Origin: Bactericera cockerelli
Lineage: Eukaryota; Arthropoda; Insecta; Hemiptera; Triozidae
Reading direction: 5' to 3'
NCBI GenBank assembly: GCA_024516035.1
Contig: CM044965.1
Location: 1,567,272 to 1,631,271, forward strand
Length of the DNA stretch: 64,000 nucleotides
In this document: in pieces, positions 54,316 through 64,000 of the stretch
How the letters are laid out: each line of letters starts with the position of its first letter
How positions within the stretch are numbered: position 1 is the first letter of the stretch
Made by a program: the position numbers and the translations under genes
The notes under the pieces: model-generated
Databases searched by the model: none
What the model was told of the DNA's origin: nothing
The model's input: the letters and a program-made list of their open reading frames with translations, nothing else

Positions 54316-54775
54316 AAAATTACCGCGAAAAACGACGGAGCATCGAACCCAGGACCATGGAATGCTGTGTTGCTGTGAGGCTCATCAAGACTACTCAGGG
54401 CGGATTTTCAAGACACGAGGGGGTGAGGTGGAATGCGAGGGTGGGGCAGTATTGAATCTATGTAGAATAGGAGTTCAGGGCTGGTTTCAGCCTCACCGCC
54501 CCCTCAGAGACCTGAATATAATCCTGTGTCTCTCTGTAGCAATTATAAAAATTGCGAGTTAATGTAGCTAGTATTCACTAGCCTGTTTCGGGGTGCGGCA
54601 CCTGTTGTTAACTTATCCGCATTCCCCTCCTATAGTAAACTGAGAATTTGGTCGCCTATCTGTTCCTAACTAATCTAGTGTTGTAAAAGTCTTAAATTTA
54701 TATGTATCTCATTGCTGATAACATAACCACAGCAAGATACGTAAAAGTAGTGTCTTAAGTAATCTTGTGTCTCTA
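54316..54775. other. Unannotated stretch
   Basis: GAACCCAGGACCATGGAATG near 54346 recalls a reversed tRNA-type B-box, but no full element could be outlined. Confidence 0.35.
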
Positions 54776-54915
54776 TAGGGTTCGGTGGAAGAGAAGGCCA
54801 CAGACTTTAACCTCGCTCCTTGGTTCACTACATATTGAGTTATTTTAATTTCACGTCCTGTGTTGCAGTATGCATTATGTAGTTTGTCAGTAAAGTATTA
54901 TATAAAAATAATAAT
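54776..54915 (+). mobile_element. Short element G, diverged
   Basis: GGGTTCGGTGGAAGAGAAGG, CCACAGACTTTAACCTCGCT, AT-rich 3' part and AATAATAAT tail. Confidence 0.55.
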
Positions 54916-55126
54916 ACGTGGAATTCCTTGAGTGGTTTTATTTTATTAGGCCCTAAAACATGAGGTCTAGGGGCCGCATATTGGGACAGGCCTTGATTAC
55001 TCAGCTACCGGGGCAGAGAGATGGTAAATGTAAGATGGCAAATCCCACCCCTCTCAGGAGTCGAGCCTGGGTCTGGAGGGTAAAAAACGCGACTTTCCTC
55101 AGGGGTGAGGCAGCTTCCCCGAGTCC

Positions 55127-55660
<534 letters not shown>

Positions 55661-55701
55661 TTTTCCTTACCCTTTTTCTAGCTTCACCCTTTCGTTCTAA
55701 C

Positions 55702-55912
55702 TATGCACTGGTAGTCAAGTGATTAACGCGCTAGTCTGGTAATTCAGATAGTGTATCGAACCGTTGCTTCGAATCCCATCCAGTGCATGAATTTTTCCCC
55801 ATTAATTTGAGTTTGTGACCACATAATAATAAGAATCTGAGGGTTAGGTGGTAGAAGATGCTTTGAGCAATAATCTCGCCTGGTGGTTTCCACTAAAGAT
55901 TGTTTTTATTAC
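55702..55912 (+). mobile_element. SINE family A (tRNA-Thr-like), full length
   Basis: TGCACTGGTAGTCAAGTGAT, CGCGCTAGTCTGGTAATTCA and GCTTCGAATCCCATCCAGTG, then the family body. It begins about 40 bases beyond the CT tract. Confidence 0.85.
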
Positions 55913-56114
55913 TCGTATTTTCCAACCCTTCAAATAACATTTCCTACTAGGGGTCGGTATTGTTCAACCTCATGGTTAAGATTGGTTGGTTGAATGTGAC
56001 ACATTTTGACGTCTGATTGTCCTTCCTAATACCATCAATTCTATTTTAACGTCCTGCTTTGGCCGGATGTTTTACCATCCATTAGCTGGGAATTGTACTA
56101 GCTACTCACGTCAA

Positions 56115-58387
56115 CCGACCTCAGTAGCTTGATCGATAAGGCGACGGACTTGTAACCTAGAGGCAGTGGCGGCTCCTGACTTCAAGACTAGGTGAAGACA
56201 AATTATACCCAGAAGTATTGAAAAAATAAAATTATTAATTTATCAGATCTTAGTTCTTATGGTCTCATAAACACAGCCCATTGTAAGTTATGGCTGTTTC
56301 CCTGCAGAGCATGGTTTTCTCTCATACCAGTTTTGCATCATATAAGTTTTTATAGGTACTTTTTTTGGAGAACACTTGGTACTTAATAAATAAACAAGGC
56401 CAGCAGAACAATTTGTCAACACTTGAGCTGGTACACAGCCATACATTTTTCATAAGCCATTCAGGCTTGAACTGTATGGCTGTGGGACAGGCATTTGCTT
56501 TACTTTTTTAGTGGTGGTTATAGTAATTGGAGAAATTGGACATCCAGTAATCATAATATCTTTCTTATCCTCATTACTTCTTAATCTGAATGGGGTTACT
56601 TTTAATGTTTGAACCCCATGATTTTGTGGGAATCTCATTGTTTCTTTGAAATATTGTTATTAGTTATTCATCGTAATAAAAAATATTAACTGAAAGTTGG
56701 TAAAAAGGAATTAAAATAAAAATATTAGGATTATACCTCAGTAGATAGGTAGGTACAACATTTTAAAGAGGGGTTAGAACTGGGAAGGAAAGAAAGTTAG
56801 TTGAAGACTAAAAATTACAATCCAAAACTGGAAGAAAATCCACCACCAGATTACAAAATAAATCTAAGAAAACATACTTACTACAAATATATAAAATCAG
56901 CTTAAATTTCTGTTACCATTGATGTTTAAATGACTATTTATGAAAAACACAGATATTGCCTTATAATTTTAAGTACTTCACTGGAAGCTGTGTGCTTAGC
57001 TACCTGCAACCTGCATAATTATAATGTTATTACTGACACTGAAAGAAGTACATAGCTACTTCATATTCAACTTATTATGAAAAGCACAGGTCAGATCAGG
57101 TAGGAATAATGTTTCTATCCTGTATCAAATACTGGGAAATAACTTTATTAACTAGTTACACCAATTAAAAGTCACTTGATTACCGTTGAAAAGATTTGAA
57201 AATAATCTAATAAAATTTAAAAAGTGCCCACCAAGTTTTGTTTACATTCTAAAGATAAGAGATACAATGTTGCCAAGTTAATTTCATAGCTAAATTTCTA
57301 CAAACTTCAAGAGCTATATTTTAAATTTAAAGAAATCCCTCAAATCATGTAAGACGTATTTATTTATTTAAAAAAATAATACTACACCGCCTGAACAGAA
57401 TTTTCTCTTGAGAATTTCATTTCAACACGTCTAAATTCATGATTTTTTTAAAAGTGGTTCCATAGTCAGGATCTTAAACAGGACCACCATTGTCCCTATT
57501 TAAAAACATCTTGGAACAACTAGATACCAGATTATCTTATTTGGCTCAATTTCGGTACCTACATTAAATAATTATTTCCGAGATTTGACTTCAATCGATA
57601 TGTCCTTTTCAAGACTATAGTTGACAAGATACATAAATAGTTAAAATTTATTGGTATCGGCTATCGTTTAGGAACTATGTACAAAACTAGAACCCAAAAA
57701 AATGAGAAATAATATCCAAAATTCCTGACACAAAATAATGCTTTCCTAACGCCTACGTTATTATTATTATTATTTATTTTGTTTTTTAATATTACAAGAT
57801 TGTGCTAGATATGGGAGGCTAAATCATTGACTGGTTTCCTAGGTCTGGCATAATGCTACTGGCAACAATGTTAATATCAAAAACACATGACATCGCACAT
57901 GGTATGTGGCTTCGTGACATTTCGTGTGAGTTCGTGTAGATATTGTAAACTGAATACAACTGAAGACTGTCCTCAGTAGCATATTACATAGATATAGTTC
58001 TTGCCTAATATTTCATGATACCTACTTGGAAATACTCAACTCTGATTGGTTGATTCAAGGACAACTGAAGACAATTTCGAATTGTCTTCACATTTGGTGT
58101 TCTCCTTGGAAAGTAACATGAATTGTTAAGCAGCATTGATCTATTTTACACAAAGCTTACTCTTTTTTTTTTTTTTTTCTTTGAGTTAGATCAATTGTGC
58201 CATGTTCAAGGTATTATGAGTAGTGTTTTCACTGTTCAAAATTAGGTGAAAATGTCTTCAGTGTCTTCACCCGACGAGCCGCCACTGCCTAGAGGTCGGT
58301 GGTTCAAGTCACGGTTTCAGCGTAGATTTAGTAAAGGGAGTTTGAGTAGTTGTGATATCACGAAAGTGATTGACACAAATATGATAA
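56115..58387 (+). mobile_element. SINE family B, interrupted by hAT element
   Basis: Head CCGACCTCAGTAGCTTGATC to TGTAACCTAGAGG (56163), resuming at 58296 with TCGGTGGTTCAAGTC and the body TTTGAGTAGTTGTGATATCA. Around it, CTACTCACGTCAA (56102-56114) and CTATTCACATTAA (58388-58400) are the decayed target duplication in family C (10 of 13 match). Confidence 0.88.
56164..58287. mobile_element. Non-autonomous hAT element (2,124 bp)
   Basis: The termini CAGTGGCGGCTC and GAGCCGCCACTG are perfect inverted repeats of hAT type, flanked by the identical 8-bp duplication CCTAGAGG (56156-56163 and 58288-58295). Subterminal sequence is also partly mirrored (GACTAGGTGAAGACA on the left, a TGAAAATGTCTTCAGTGTCTTCAC stretch split across the right). 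No transposase domain was recognised; the longest frame is 62 residues (56450-56638, minus). It may be a decayed derivative of a longer element. Confidence 0.93.
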
Positions 58388-58425
58388 CTATTCACATTAA
58401 CCTCACCCAGCCTGTTTAGGGCCTC

Positions 58426-58736
58426 TACCCCTCCGTTATCCTTTCTCTATCCTTCCTACACCCTCGACTCACTTTCCTCTTCATCCCTTCACTCTTTCTT
58501 CTCTAACTTTCCCTCTCTTCCCTCCCTTACCAGTTCTCATCCTTCTATCTTTTTCTCCCTTACAAGTTGGAGCATTCCTGTTTAAAACAAGCTTAATATT
58601 CCACATTGAAATTCAATCGATAGCGAAGAAAACAAATTATACAAGACTGGAACAAGAGAAGAGGAAGAGGAAGGGGGGGAGGGGGGAAGGAGGGGGCGGG
58701 CGGCGTTAAGATGAGAGGATGGGAGCTGGGGAGAGG

Positions 58737-58737
<1 letters not shown>
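58426..58737. other. Pyrimidine-rich then purine-rich stretch
   Basis: CCTTCC-type sequence to about 58560 and GGGGGA-type sequence from 58660. No gene recognised. Confidence 0.4.
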
Positions 58738-58786
<49 letters not shown>

Positions 58787-58790
58787 AGAA
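58738..58790. repeat. (GA)n microsatellite
   Basis: About 22 GA units. Minus frames across it are compositional. Confidence 0.93.
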
Positions 58791-59171
58791 TCTGAGATAA
58801 GGAAGGAATGAGAGAGAGAGTAAGTAATGGGGGGTTGAAAAAATTGTATGAAAGCGCCAAAAAAAAAACACATAGTAAAAGAGAGAAAGAGGCTCATAAG
58901 AAAAGTAAGAAAGACAGAGAAAGGAAGGAAAATGTGTCTAATTCTATTCTTGTCGAATGATAAATTTTCATTATTAGAAAAACGACTATCTAGGAAAACT
59001 ATGTAAAAAATTAACTAACATCAGATGCACAGCTTATGCACCAAAGACGTTGGTACTTTCTAATTAAATAGTCAAAATTATTGAATTTGCTAGCCTAGTT
59101 GGCTCAGATAATAACGCTAATCCAAAAACTATTGTTCTATTGTAGTTTTTATAAGTTACTAGCGGGCTGTC

Positions 59172-59186
59172 GCCCGCTTTGCGGGC
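59172..59186 (-). terminator. Helitron 3' hairpin
   Basis: A six-base-pair perfect stem with a three-base loop, nine bases before the terminal CTAG. It marks the end of rolling-circle replication in Helitrons. Confidence 0.88.
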
Positions 59187-59630
59187 CGAGGCATGGCCGT
59201 AGTGTATTGAGGCATGACCGTAGTGTATTGAGGCATGGCCGTAGTGTATTGAGGCATGACCGACTGACCGTGGTGTATTGAGGCATGGCTGTAGTGTATT
59301 GAGGCATGAACGTAGTGTATTGAGGCATGAACGTAGTGTATTGAGGCATGACCGTAGTGTATTGAGGCATGGCCGTAGTGTATTGAGGCATGACCGACTG
59401 ACCGTGGTGTATTGAGGCATGGCTGTAGTGTATTGAGGCATGAACGTAGTGTATTGAGGCATGAACGTAGTGTATTGAGGCATGACCGTAGTGTATTGAG
59501 GCATGGCTGTAGTGTATTGAGGCATGAACGTAGTGTATTGAGGCATGACCGTAGTGTATTGAGGCATGAACGTAGTGTATTGAGGCATGACCGTAGTGTA
59601 TTGAGGCATGACCGTAGTGTATTAAAGTCC
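59187..59630. repeat. 21-bp minisatellite within Helitron
   Basis: Units of GTGTATTGAGGCATGACCGT plus A, about 20 copies. Variants (GGCCGT, GGCTGT, GAACGT) are arranged in a block seen twice, each introduced by GACCGACTGACCGTGG (about 59257 and 59391). Confidence 0.95.
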
Positions 59631-59639
59631 GTCTAATTG

Positions 59640-62275
59640 AAAATGTAGAGCGTAAAAAAAAACCTACACACCAAATTTGAACATTTTTGGACTTACCAAT
59701 ACGGAGTAACAGGCAGTTGTTGTAGTGGGAATTTCAAAAAAATTCTGTCTAATTTCTCATCTAGACCGTAAAACGAACCTACACACCAAATTTGAACTTT
59801 TTAGGGCTTACCAATATGGAGTAATAGGCAGGTGTTGTAGTGGGAGTTTAAAAAAAATCCCATCCAAATGCACATCTAGACTGTAAAAATCTACATACCA
59901 AATTTGGACTTCTTCGAACTTACCAGTGCGGAGAAAAGTAGTGGAAGTAAATTTTCCTTTTTCGCCAATGGCAGATGTTGTAGTGGGAGTTTCGAAAAGC
60001 CCAATTTTGCAGATTCAGACAATAAGACAAACATAAATACCAAATTTGAACTTTCTCGGATTTATCAATGCGGAGAAATAGCGGTGAAAGTAAAAAGTCC
60101 TTTCTCGCTAATAATAGGTGTTGTAGTAGGAGTTTCAGAAAATCCCGTCAAATTGCACATCTTAACTATAAGACAAAGCTACCTACCGAATTTGAACTTT
60201 CTCGGATTTATCAATGCGGAGAAATAGCGGTGAAAGTAAAAAGTCCTTTTTCCCTAATAAGAGGTGTTTTAGTGGGAATTTCGAAAAATCCCGTCAAATC
60301 GCACATCTAAACTATAAGACTAAGCTACCTACCAAATTTGAACTTTCTCTGATTTATCAATGCGGAGAAATAGCGGTGAAAACAAAAAATCTTTTTTCGC
60401 CATTGGCAGGTGTTGTAGTGGGAATTTCAAAAAATCCCGTCGTATTGCACATCTAGACTGTAAGACAAAGCTACCTACCAAATTTGAACTATCTCGGATT
60501 TATCAATGCGGAGAAATAGCGGTGAAAACAAAAAATCCTTTTTCGCTAATGAGAGGTGTTATAGTGGGAGTTTCGAAAAATCCCGTCTAATTGCACATTT
60601 AAACTATAAGACAAAGCTACCTACCGATTTTGAACTTTCTCGGATTTATCAATGCGGAAAAATAGTGGTGAAAGTAAAAAGTCCTTTTTCGCTAATGTAA
60701 GGTGTTGTAGTGGGAATTTCAAAAAATCCCGTCTAATCGCACATCTAAACTATAAGACCAAGCTACCTACCAAATTTGAACTTTCTAGGATTTATCTATG
60801 CGGAGAAATAGCGGTGAAAACAAAAAATCCTTTTTCGCTAATGAGAGGTGTTGTAGTGAGAGTTTCGAAAAATCCCGTCTAATTGCACATCTAAACTATA
60901 AGACTAAGCTACCTACCAAATTTGAATTTTCTCGGATATATCTATGCGGAGAAATAGCGGTGAAAACAAAAAATCCTTTTTCGCTAATGAGAGGTGTTGT
61001 AGTGGGGATTTTGAAAAATCCCGTCTAATCGCACATTTAAACTATAAGACTAAGCTACCTACCAAATTTGAACTTTCTCGGATTTATCAAGACGGAGAAA
61101 TAGCGGTGAAAGTAAAAAGTCCATTTTCGCCAATGGCAGGTGTTGTAGTGGGAATTTCAAAAAATCCCGTCTTATTGCACATCTAGACTGTAAGACAAAG
61201 CTACCTACCAAATTTGAACTTTCTCGGATTTATCAATGCGGAAAATAGCGGTGAAAACAAAAAATACTTTTTCGCTAATGAGAGGTGTTATAGTGGGAGT
61301 TTCGAAAAATCCCGTCTAATTGCACATTTAAACTATAAGACAAAGCTACCTACTGATTTTGAACTTTCTAGGATTTATCTATGCGGAGAAATAGCGGTGA
61401 AAACAAAAAATACTTTTTCGCTAATGAGAGGTGTTGTAGTGGGAATTTCAAAAAATCCCGTCTAATCGCACATCTAAACTATAAGACCAAGCTACCTACC
61501 AAATTTGAACTTTCTCGGATTTATCTATGCGGAGAAATAGCGGTGAAAACAAAAAATCCTTTTTCGCTAATGAGAGGTGTTGTAGTGGGAATTTTGAAAA
61601 ATCCCGTCTAATCGCACATTTAAACTATAAGACTAAGCTACCTACCAAATTTGAACTTTCTCGGATTTATCAAGACGGAGAAATAGCGGTGAAAGTAAAA
61701 AGTCCTTTTTCGCCAATGGCAGGTGTTGTAGTGGGAATTTCGAAAAATCCCGTCTTATTGCACATCTAGACTGTAAGACAAAGCTACCTACCAAATTTGA
61801 ACTTTCTCGGATTTATCAATGCGGAGAAATAGCGGCGAAAGTAAAAAGTCCTTTTTCGCTAATGAGAGGTGTTATAGTGGGAGTTTCGAAAAATCCCGTC
61901 TAATTGCACATTTAAACTATAAGACAAAGCTACCTACTGATTTTGAACTTTCTCGGATTTATCAATGCGGAGAAATAGCGGTGAAAGTAAAAAGTCCTTT
62001 TTCGCTAATGAGAGGTGTTGTAGTGGGAATTTCAAAAAATCCCGTCTAATTGCACATTTAAACTATAAGACTAAGCTACCTACCAAATTTGAACTTTCTC
62101 GGATTTATCAAGGCGGAGAAATAGCGGTGAAAGTAAAAAGTCCTTTTTCGCCAATGGCAGGTGTTGTAGTGGGAATTTCGAAAAATCCCGTCTTATTGCA
62201 CATCTAGACTGTAAGAAAAAGCTACCCACCAAATTTCAGCTTCCTAGGACTTACCAATTCGGAGAAACAGTGATG
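59640..62275. repeat. 146-bp tandem array within Helitron, about 18 units
   Basis: The conserved core CGGAGAAATAGCGGTGAAA recurs every 146 bases from 60070 to 62113, with one 145-base step near 61236. Three shorter, more diverged units open the array at the left (59640-59930). Two unit types alternate (CCAATGGCAGG and CTAATGAGAGG). 146 is not a multiple of three, so overlapping 76-80 residue frames appear in every unit; these are repeat artefacts, not proteins. Confidence 0.95.
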
Positions 62276-62283
62276 AATCAGTG

Positions 62284-62327
62284 AGTCAGTCAGTCAGTCA
62301 GTCAGTCAGTCAGTCAGTCAGTCAGTG
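62284..62327. repeat. (TCAG)n microsatellite at Helitron 5' end
   Basis: About ten TCAG units lie between the last 146-bp unit and the Helitron 5' terminus. Confidence 0.95.
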
Positions 62328-62354
62328 AGTGAAACTCTCTTTTATAAGTATAGA

Positions 62355-63547
62355 TTATTTTCATTTCTATTTTTTATTAACATTTTTACCTTGAACAGTT
62401 GCCAAAGGATATTTCCTAAGCTTGTGTGAATGGGGTTGGACCCCGTAAATTCGTAAAAATAAAATAAAACCTATTCGATGTTATTCGAACGAAATCAGGT
62501 AAGAATACGGAGATACGACATCTGGTGCATTGTAATGACGATGGATTTTCAAGACCATACTAGATACTAATAAGATAGATAAGCTTAGAAATGGCTAATC
62601 TTGGTAAATCATCTTCTTTTTCATAGCCCAAGTGACCACTTTACAATATGTCTTGGGCCGAGTTCCGGACAGAGGCATGGCCTTATATTAATTTTTACAC
62701 TACTCTAAACAATGAGGCATTGCTGTACATCGCTTTTGGCCTGAATTCGGCGCCACTCCTACAAAGAGATGAGGAAAGAATTAGGTATTGGTCATCAAGA
62801 AAATTACTGCTGTGCCCGAATAGAAACTACAATGCGCATTGCCTAAGCGATACAATTTCCAGGCGCACAGATATACATTGGATTTTAGTGCACCTAACCC
62901 ATCGAATTTATTGTGTAGTTAGTTACTTTGTATGTTTTAATTCACTTCCATCCGACGAAAATTTTGATTTAGTTGAATATAAATTATTTAATTTTATATC
63001 GATAACATATTAAACCTGGTCAAGTTTGGCAATACATTTGAACTTTATTTTTGGTTCATTTCCCCTGTTTCAATTTCCCAACTATTCATTCTAATATTTC
63101 ACTCAATGAACTCTCGAAACTCAAAACTAAAAACCCCAAGCTCCCATCATTTCCCAACTCTCCATTTACGTGACGTGAGTTTAGGTATTTATTTCATAAA
63201 TTTATTAAAATGTATAAATTACCCGGGCGTCCATCGTACTGAATATCCAAACGCTCCGACGAAGATTTAAATAAACGAAAATGTAATTTTTAAAGAGGAA
63301 ATTATATTTGGAAAAAATAATTGTTAAAAGCTTCCTGCGTCAGCATAGTCTGCTTGCTGAATGAATGAGTGTTCTCTCGCTTAATCAGGAGAGGGGTCGG
63401 TCGTTGTGTGAACCGTCAAGAAAAATATCATTTTCACACGTTGAATAGGACAGAGCACGGCTTCGAATATTTGACAAAAAATTCACAACTAATGGTTGTT
63501 TTTTTTAATATCTCATAATCGAAGGGGCACTTATTCATAATTTTCCG
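62355..63547. other. Unannotated stretch right of the Helitron
   Basis: AT-rich. Apart from the frame listed at 62648 nothing was recognised. Confidence 0.4.
62648..63013 (+). CDS. Hypothetical 121-residue frame
   Basis: An ATG-initiated frame of normal complexity, not in a repeat, rich in aromatic residues (Tyr, Phe, Trp) with a hydrophobic stretch in the last third. No known domain, and no splice or promoter evidence could be judged. It may be chance or a decayed transposon piece. Confidence 0.12.
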   Translation: MSWAEFRTEAWPYINFYTTLNNEALLYIAFGLNSAPLLQRDEERIRYWSSRKLLLCPNRNYNAHCLSDTISRRTDIHWILVHLTHRIYCVVSYFVCFNSLPSDENFDLVEYKLFNFISITY

Positions 63548-63740
63548 GTAGCTCAGTGGTCAAGGCGTCGGCGTCGGTCTAGTAATCCAGAGGTCGCGGG
63601 TTCGAAATCCACCCGCGACATGACAAGTTATTTTCCCATTTGGAATTTTGACTAAATAATGCGTCTTGGGCTTACTTCTGGTATAAGGGGACTCATTAGT
63701 CCTAGTCGGGCAGCATAAATAAGGCGCTATTATTATTATT
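63548..63740 (+). mobile_element. tRNA-Thr(AGT)-like SINE, separate family
   Basis: GGTAGCTCAGTGGTCAAGGC (A-box), GGTCTAGTAATCCAGAGGTC (anticodon arm) and CGCGGGTTCGAAATCCACCC (B-box with one extra base), then body ACTCATTAGTCCTAGTCGGG and a TTATTATTATTA tail. The extra T-loop base and unpaired acceptor argue against a tRNA gene. Confidence 0.75.
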
Positions 63741-63878
63741 AGATGAATTAAAAGACAGTTTTAAAATTCCTCTGTCACAAAAAATGAAATAATGTTGCTT
63801 TCAGAAATGTTTTCACCTTCATCTGATCATCAAATGAATCCGACCATTATGACTATTGTACGAATTTTTGAAAACTGG
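63741..63878. other. Short unannotated stretch
   Basis: Nothing recognised before the final repeat. Confidence 0.4.
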
Positions 63879-64000
63879 GGGACTATAAACAGGGAGTAGA
63901 CCAGCAGTCTGGCTAGGGGACCATAAACAGGGCGGAGACCAGCAGTCTGGCTGGGGGACTATAAACAGGGAGTAGACCAGCATTGTCTTGGTTCTGGGGG
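63879..64000 (+). repeat. 38-40-bp tandem repeat, runs off the window
   Basis: GGGGACTATAAACAGGGAGT and AGACCAGCAGTCTGGCT are repeated three times, the last leading into CAGCATTGTCTTGGTTCTGG. A single inverted unit is at 45030-45100. Confidence 0.9.

Larger units (their letters stand above)
55944..58425 (-). mobile_element. SINE family C, interrupted by family B SINE
   Basis: On plus the family C tail (GTTCAACCTCATGGTTAAGA) and the block before the central domain run to 56114; the central domain resumes at 58401 (CCTCACCCAGCCTG). The two parts are separated by a family B SINE that itself contains a hAT element. The tRNA head is missing. Confidence 0.8.
59159..62354 (-). mobile_element. Non-autonomous Helitron (3,196 bp) filled with tandem repeats
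   Basis: On the minus strand it begins TCTATACTTATAAAAGAGAG and ends with a GC hairpin (GCCCGC AAA GCGGGC), nine bases, then CTAG. The flanking bases are A before TC (62355 on plus reads T) and T after CTAG (59158 on plus reads A): insertion between A and T with no target duplication. These are the defining Helitron marks. There is no Rep/helicase frame. The interior is a (TCAG)n tract, a 146-bp array and a 21-bp array. Confidence 0.9.

Noticed and set aside
59904..62207. A family of 76-83-residue proteins starting MRRNSGE, one per 146 bases
   Set aside because: They arise from a tandem DNA repeat whose period is not a multiple of three. Each frame ends in the next unit, several units are frame-broken, and the array lies inside a Helitron.
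59187..62275. CRISPR-like array
   Set aside because: Repeats are contiguous with no unique spacers, and the context is an animal transposon.
63548..63625. Functional tRNA-Thr gene
   Set aside because: The T-loop has an extra base, the acceptor ends are unpaired and a SINE body with TTA-rich tail follows.

Overview
This window is intergenic, transposon-dense DNA from an AT-rich animal genome, most likely an invertebrate and plausibly an arthropod. The indications are a jockey-like LINE, Gypsy, hAT, piggyBac-like and Helitron elements, 5S-rRNA-headed and tRNA-headed SINEs, and an exceptional density of (GA/CT)n tracts. The species assignment is inference. I found no convincing host protein-coding gene, no rRNA gene and no intact tRNA gene. 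Almost every long reading frame belongs to a mobile element or lies in a tandem or simple repeat.

Layout. 0-9 kb: a 5S-SINE tail, two abutting fold-back elements sharing TATA flanks (1209-3388 and 3393-4278), a tRNA-derived SINE, GA tracts and two LINE remnants. 9-16 kb: a complete-ended Gypsy-type LTR retrotransposon on the minus strand (9121-15997). It has identical-looking 402-bp LTRs, an intact gag, a textbook -1 frameshift signal and an intact protease-RT-RNase H frame, but the integrase catalytic core is missing. 16-33 kb: scattered SINEs, LINE tails, small MITEs (one piggyBac-like with TTAA ends) and a 21-bp minisatellite. 33.1-36.1 kb: a 5'-truncated jockey-like LINE with an uninterrupted 909-residue endonuclease/RT frame. 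36-55 kb: GA tracts, more SINEs, and a decayed LINE with a zinc knuckle and restriction-like endonuclease (40.6-42.7 kb) whose 5' part is a perfect 201-bp-arm palindrome. 55.9-58.4 kb: a three-level nest (SINE inside SINE, hAT inside the inner SINE) with legible target-site duplications. 59.16-62.35 kb: a non-autonomous Helitron filled with a 21-bp minisatellite, about 18 tandem units of 146 bp showing higher-order structure, and a (TCAG)n tract.

How the parts relate. At least six SINE families are recognisable. In these notes: A = tRNA-Thr-like head with TATTAT tail; B = second Thr-like head; C = tRNA head plus central domain; D, E (Gly-like head) and F = other tRNA heads; 5S = 5S-rRNA head. 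Families C and 5S have unrelated promoters but share a central domain of roughly 95 nt, which is evidence of module exchange. No complete autonomous element is present except possibly the LINE 3' part, so most of these would depend on enzymes supplied elsewhere.

All calls are by eye from sequence; percent identities, family names and dates were not computed.
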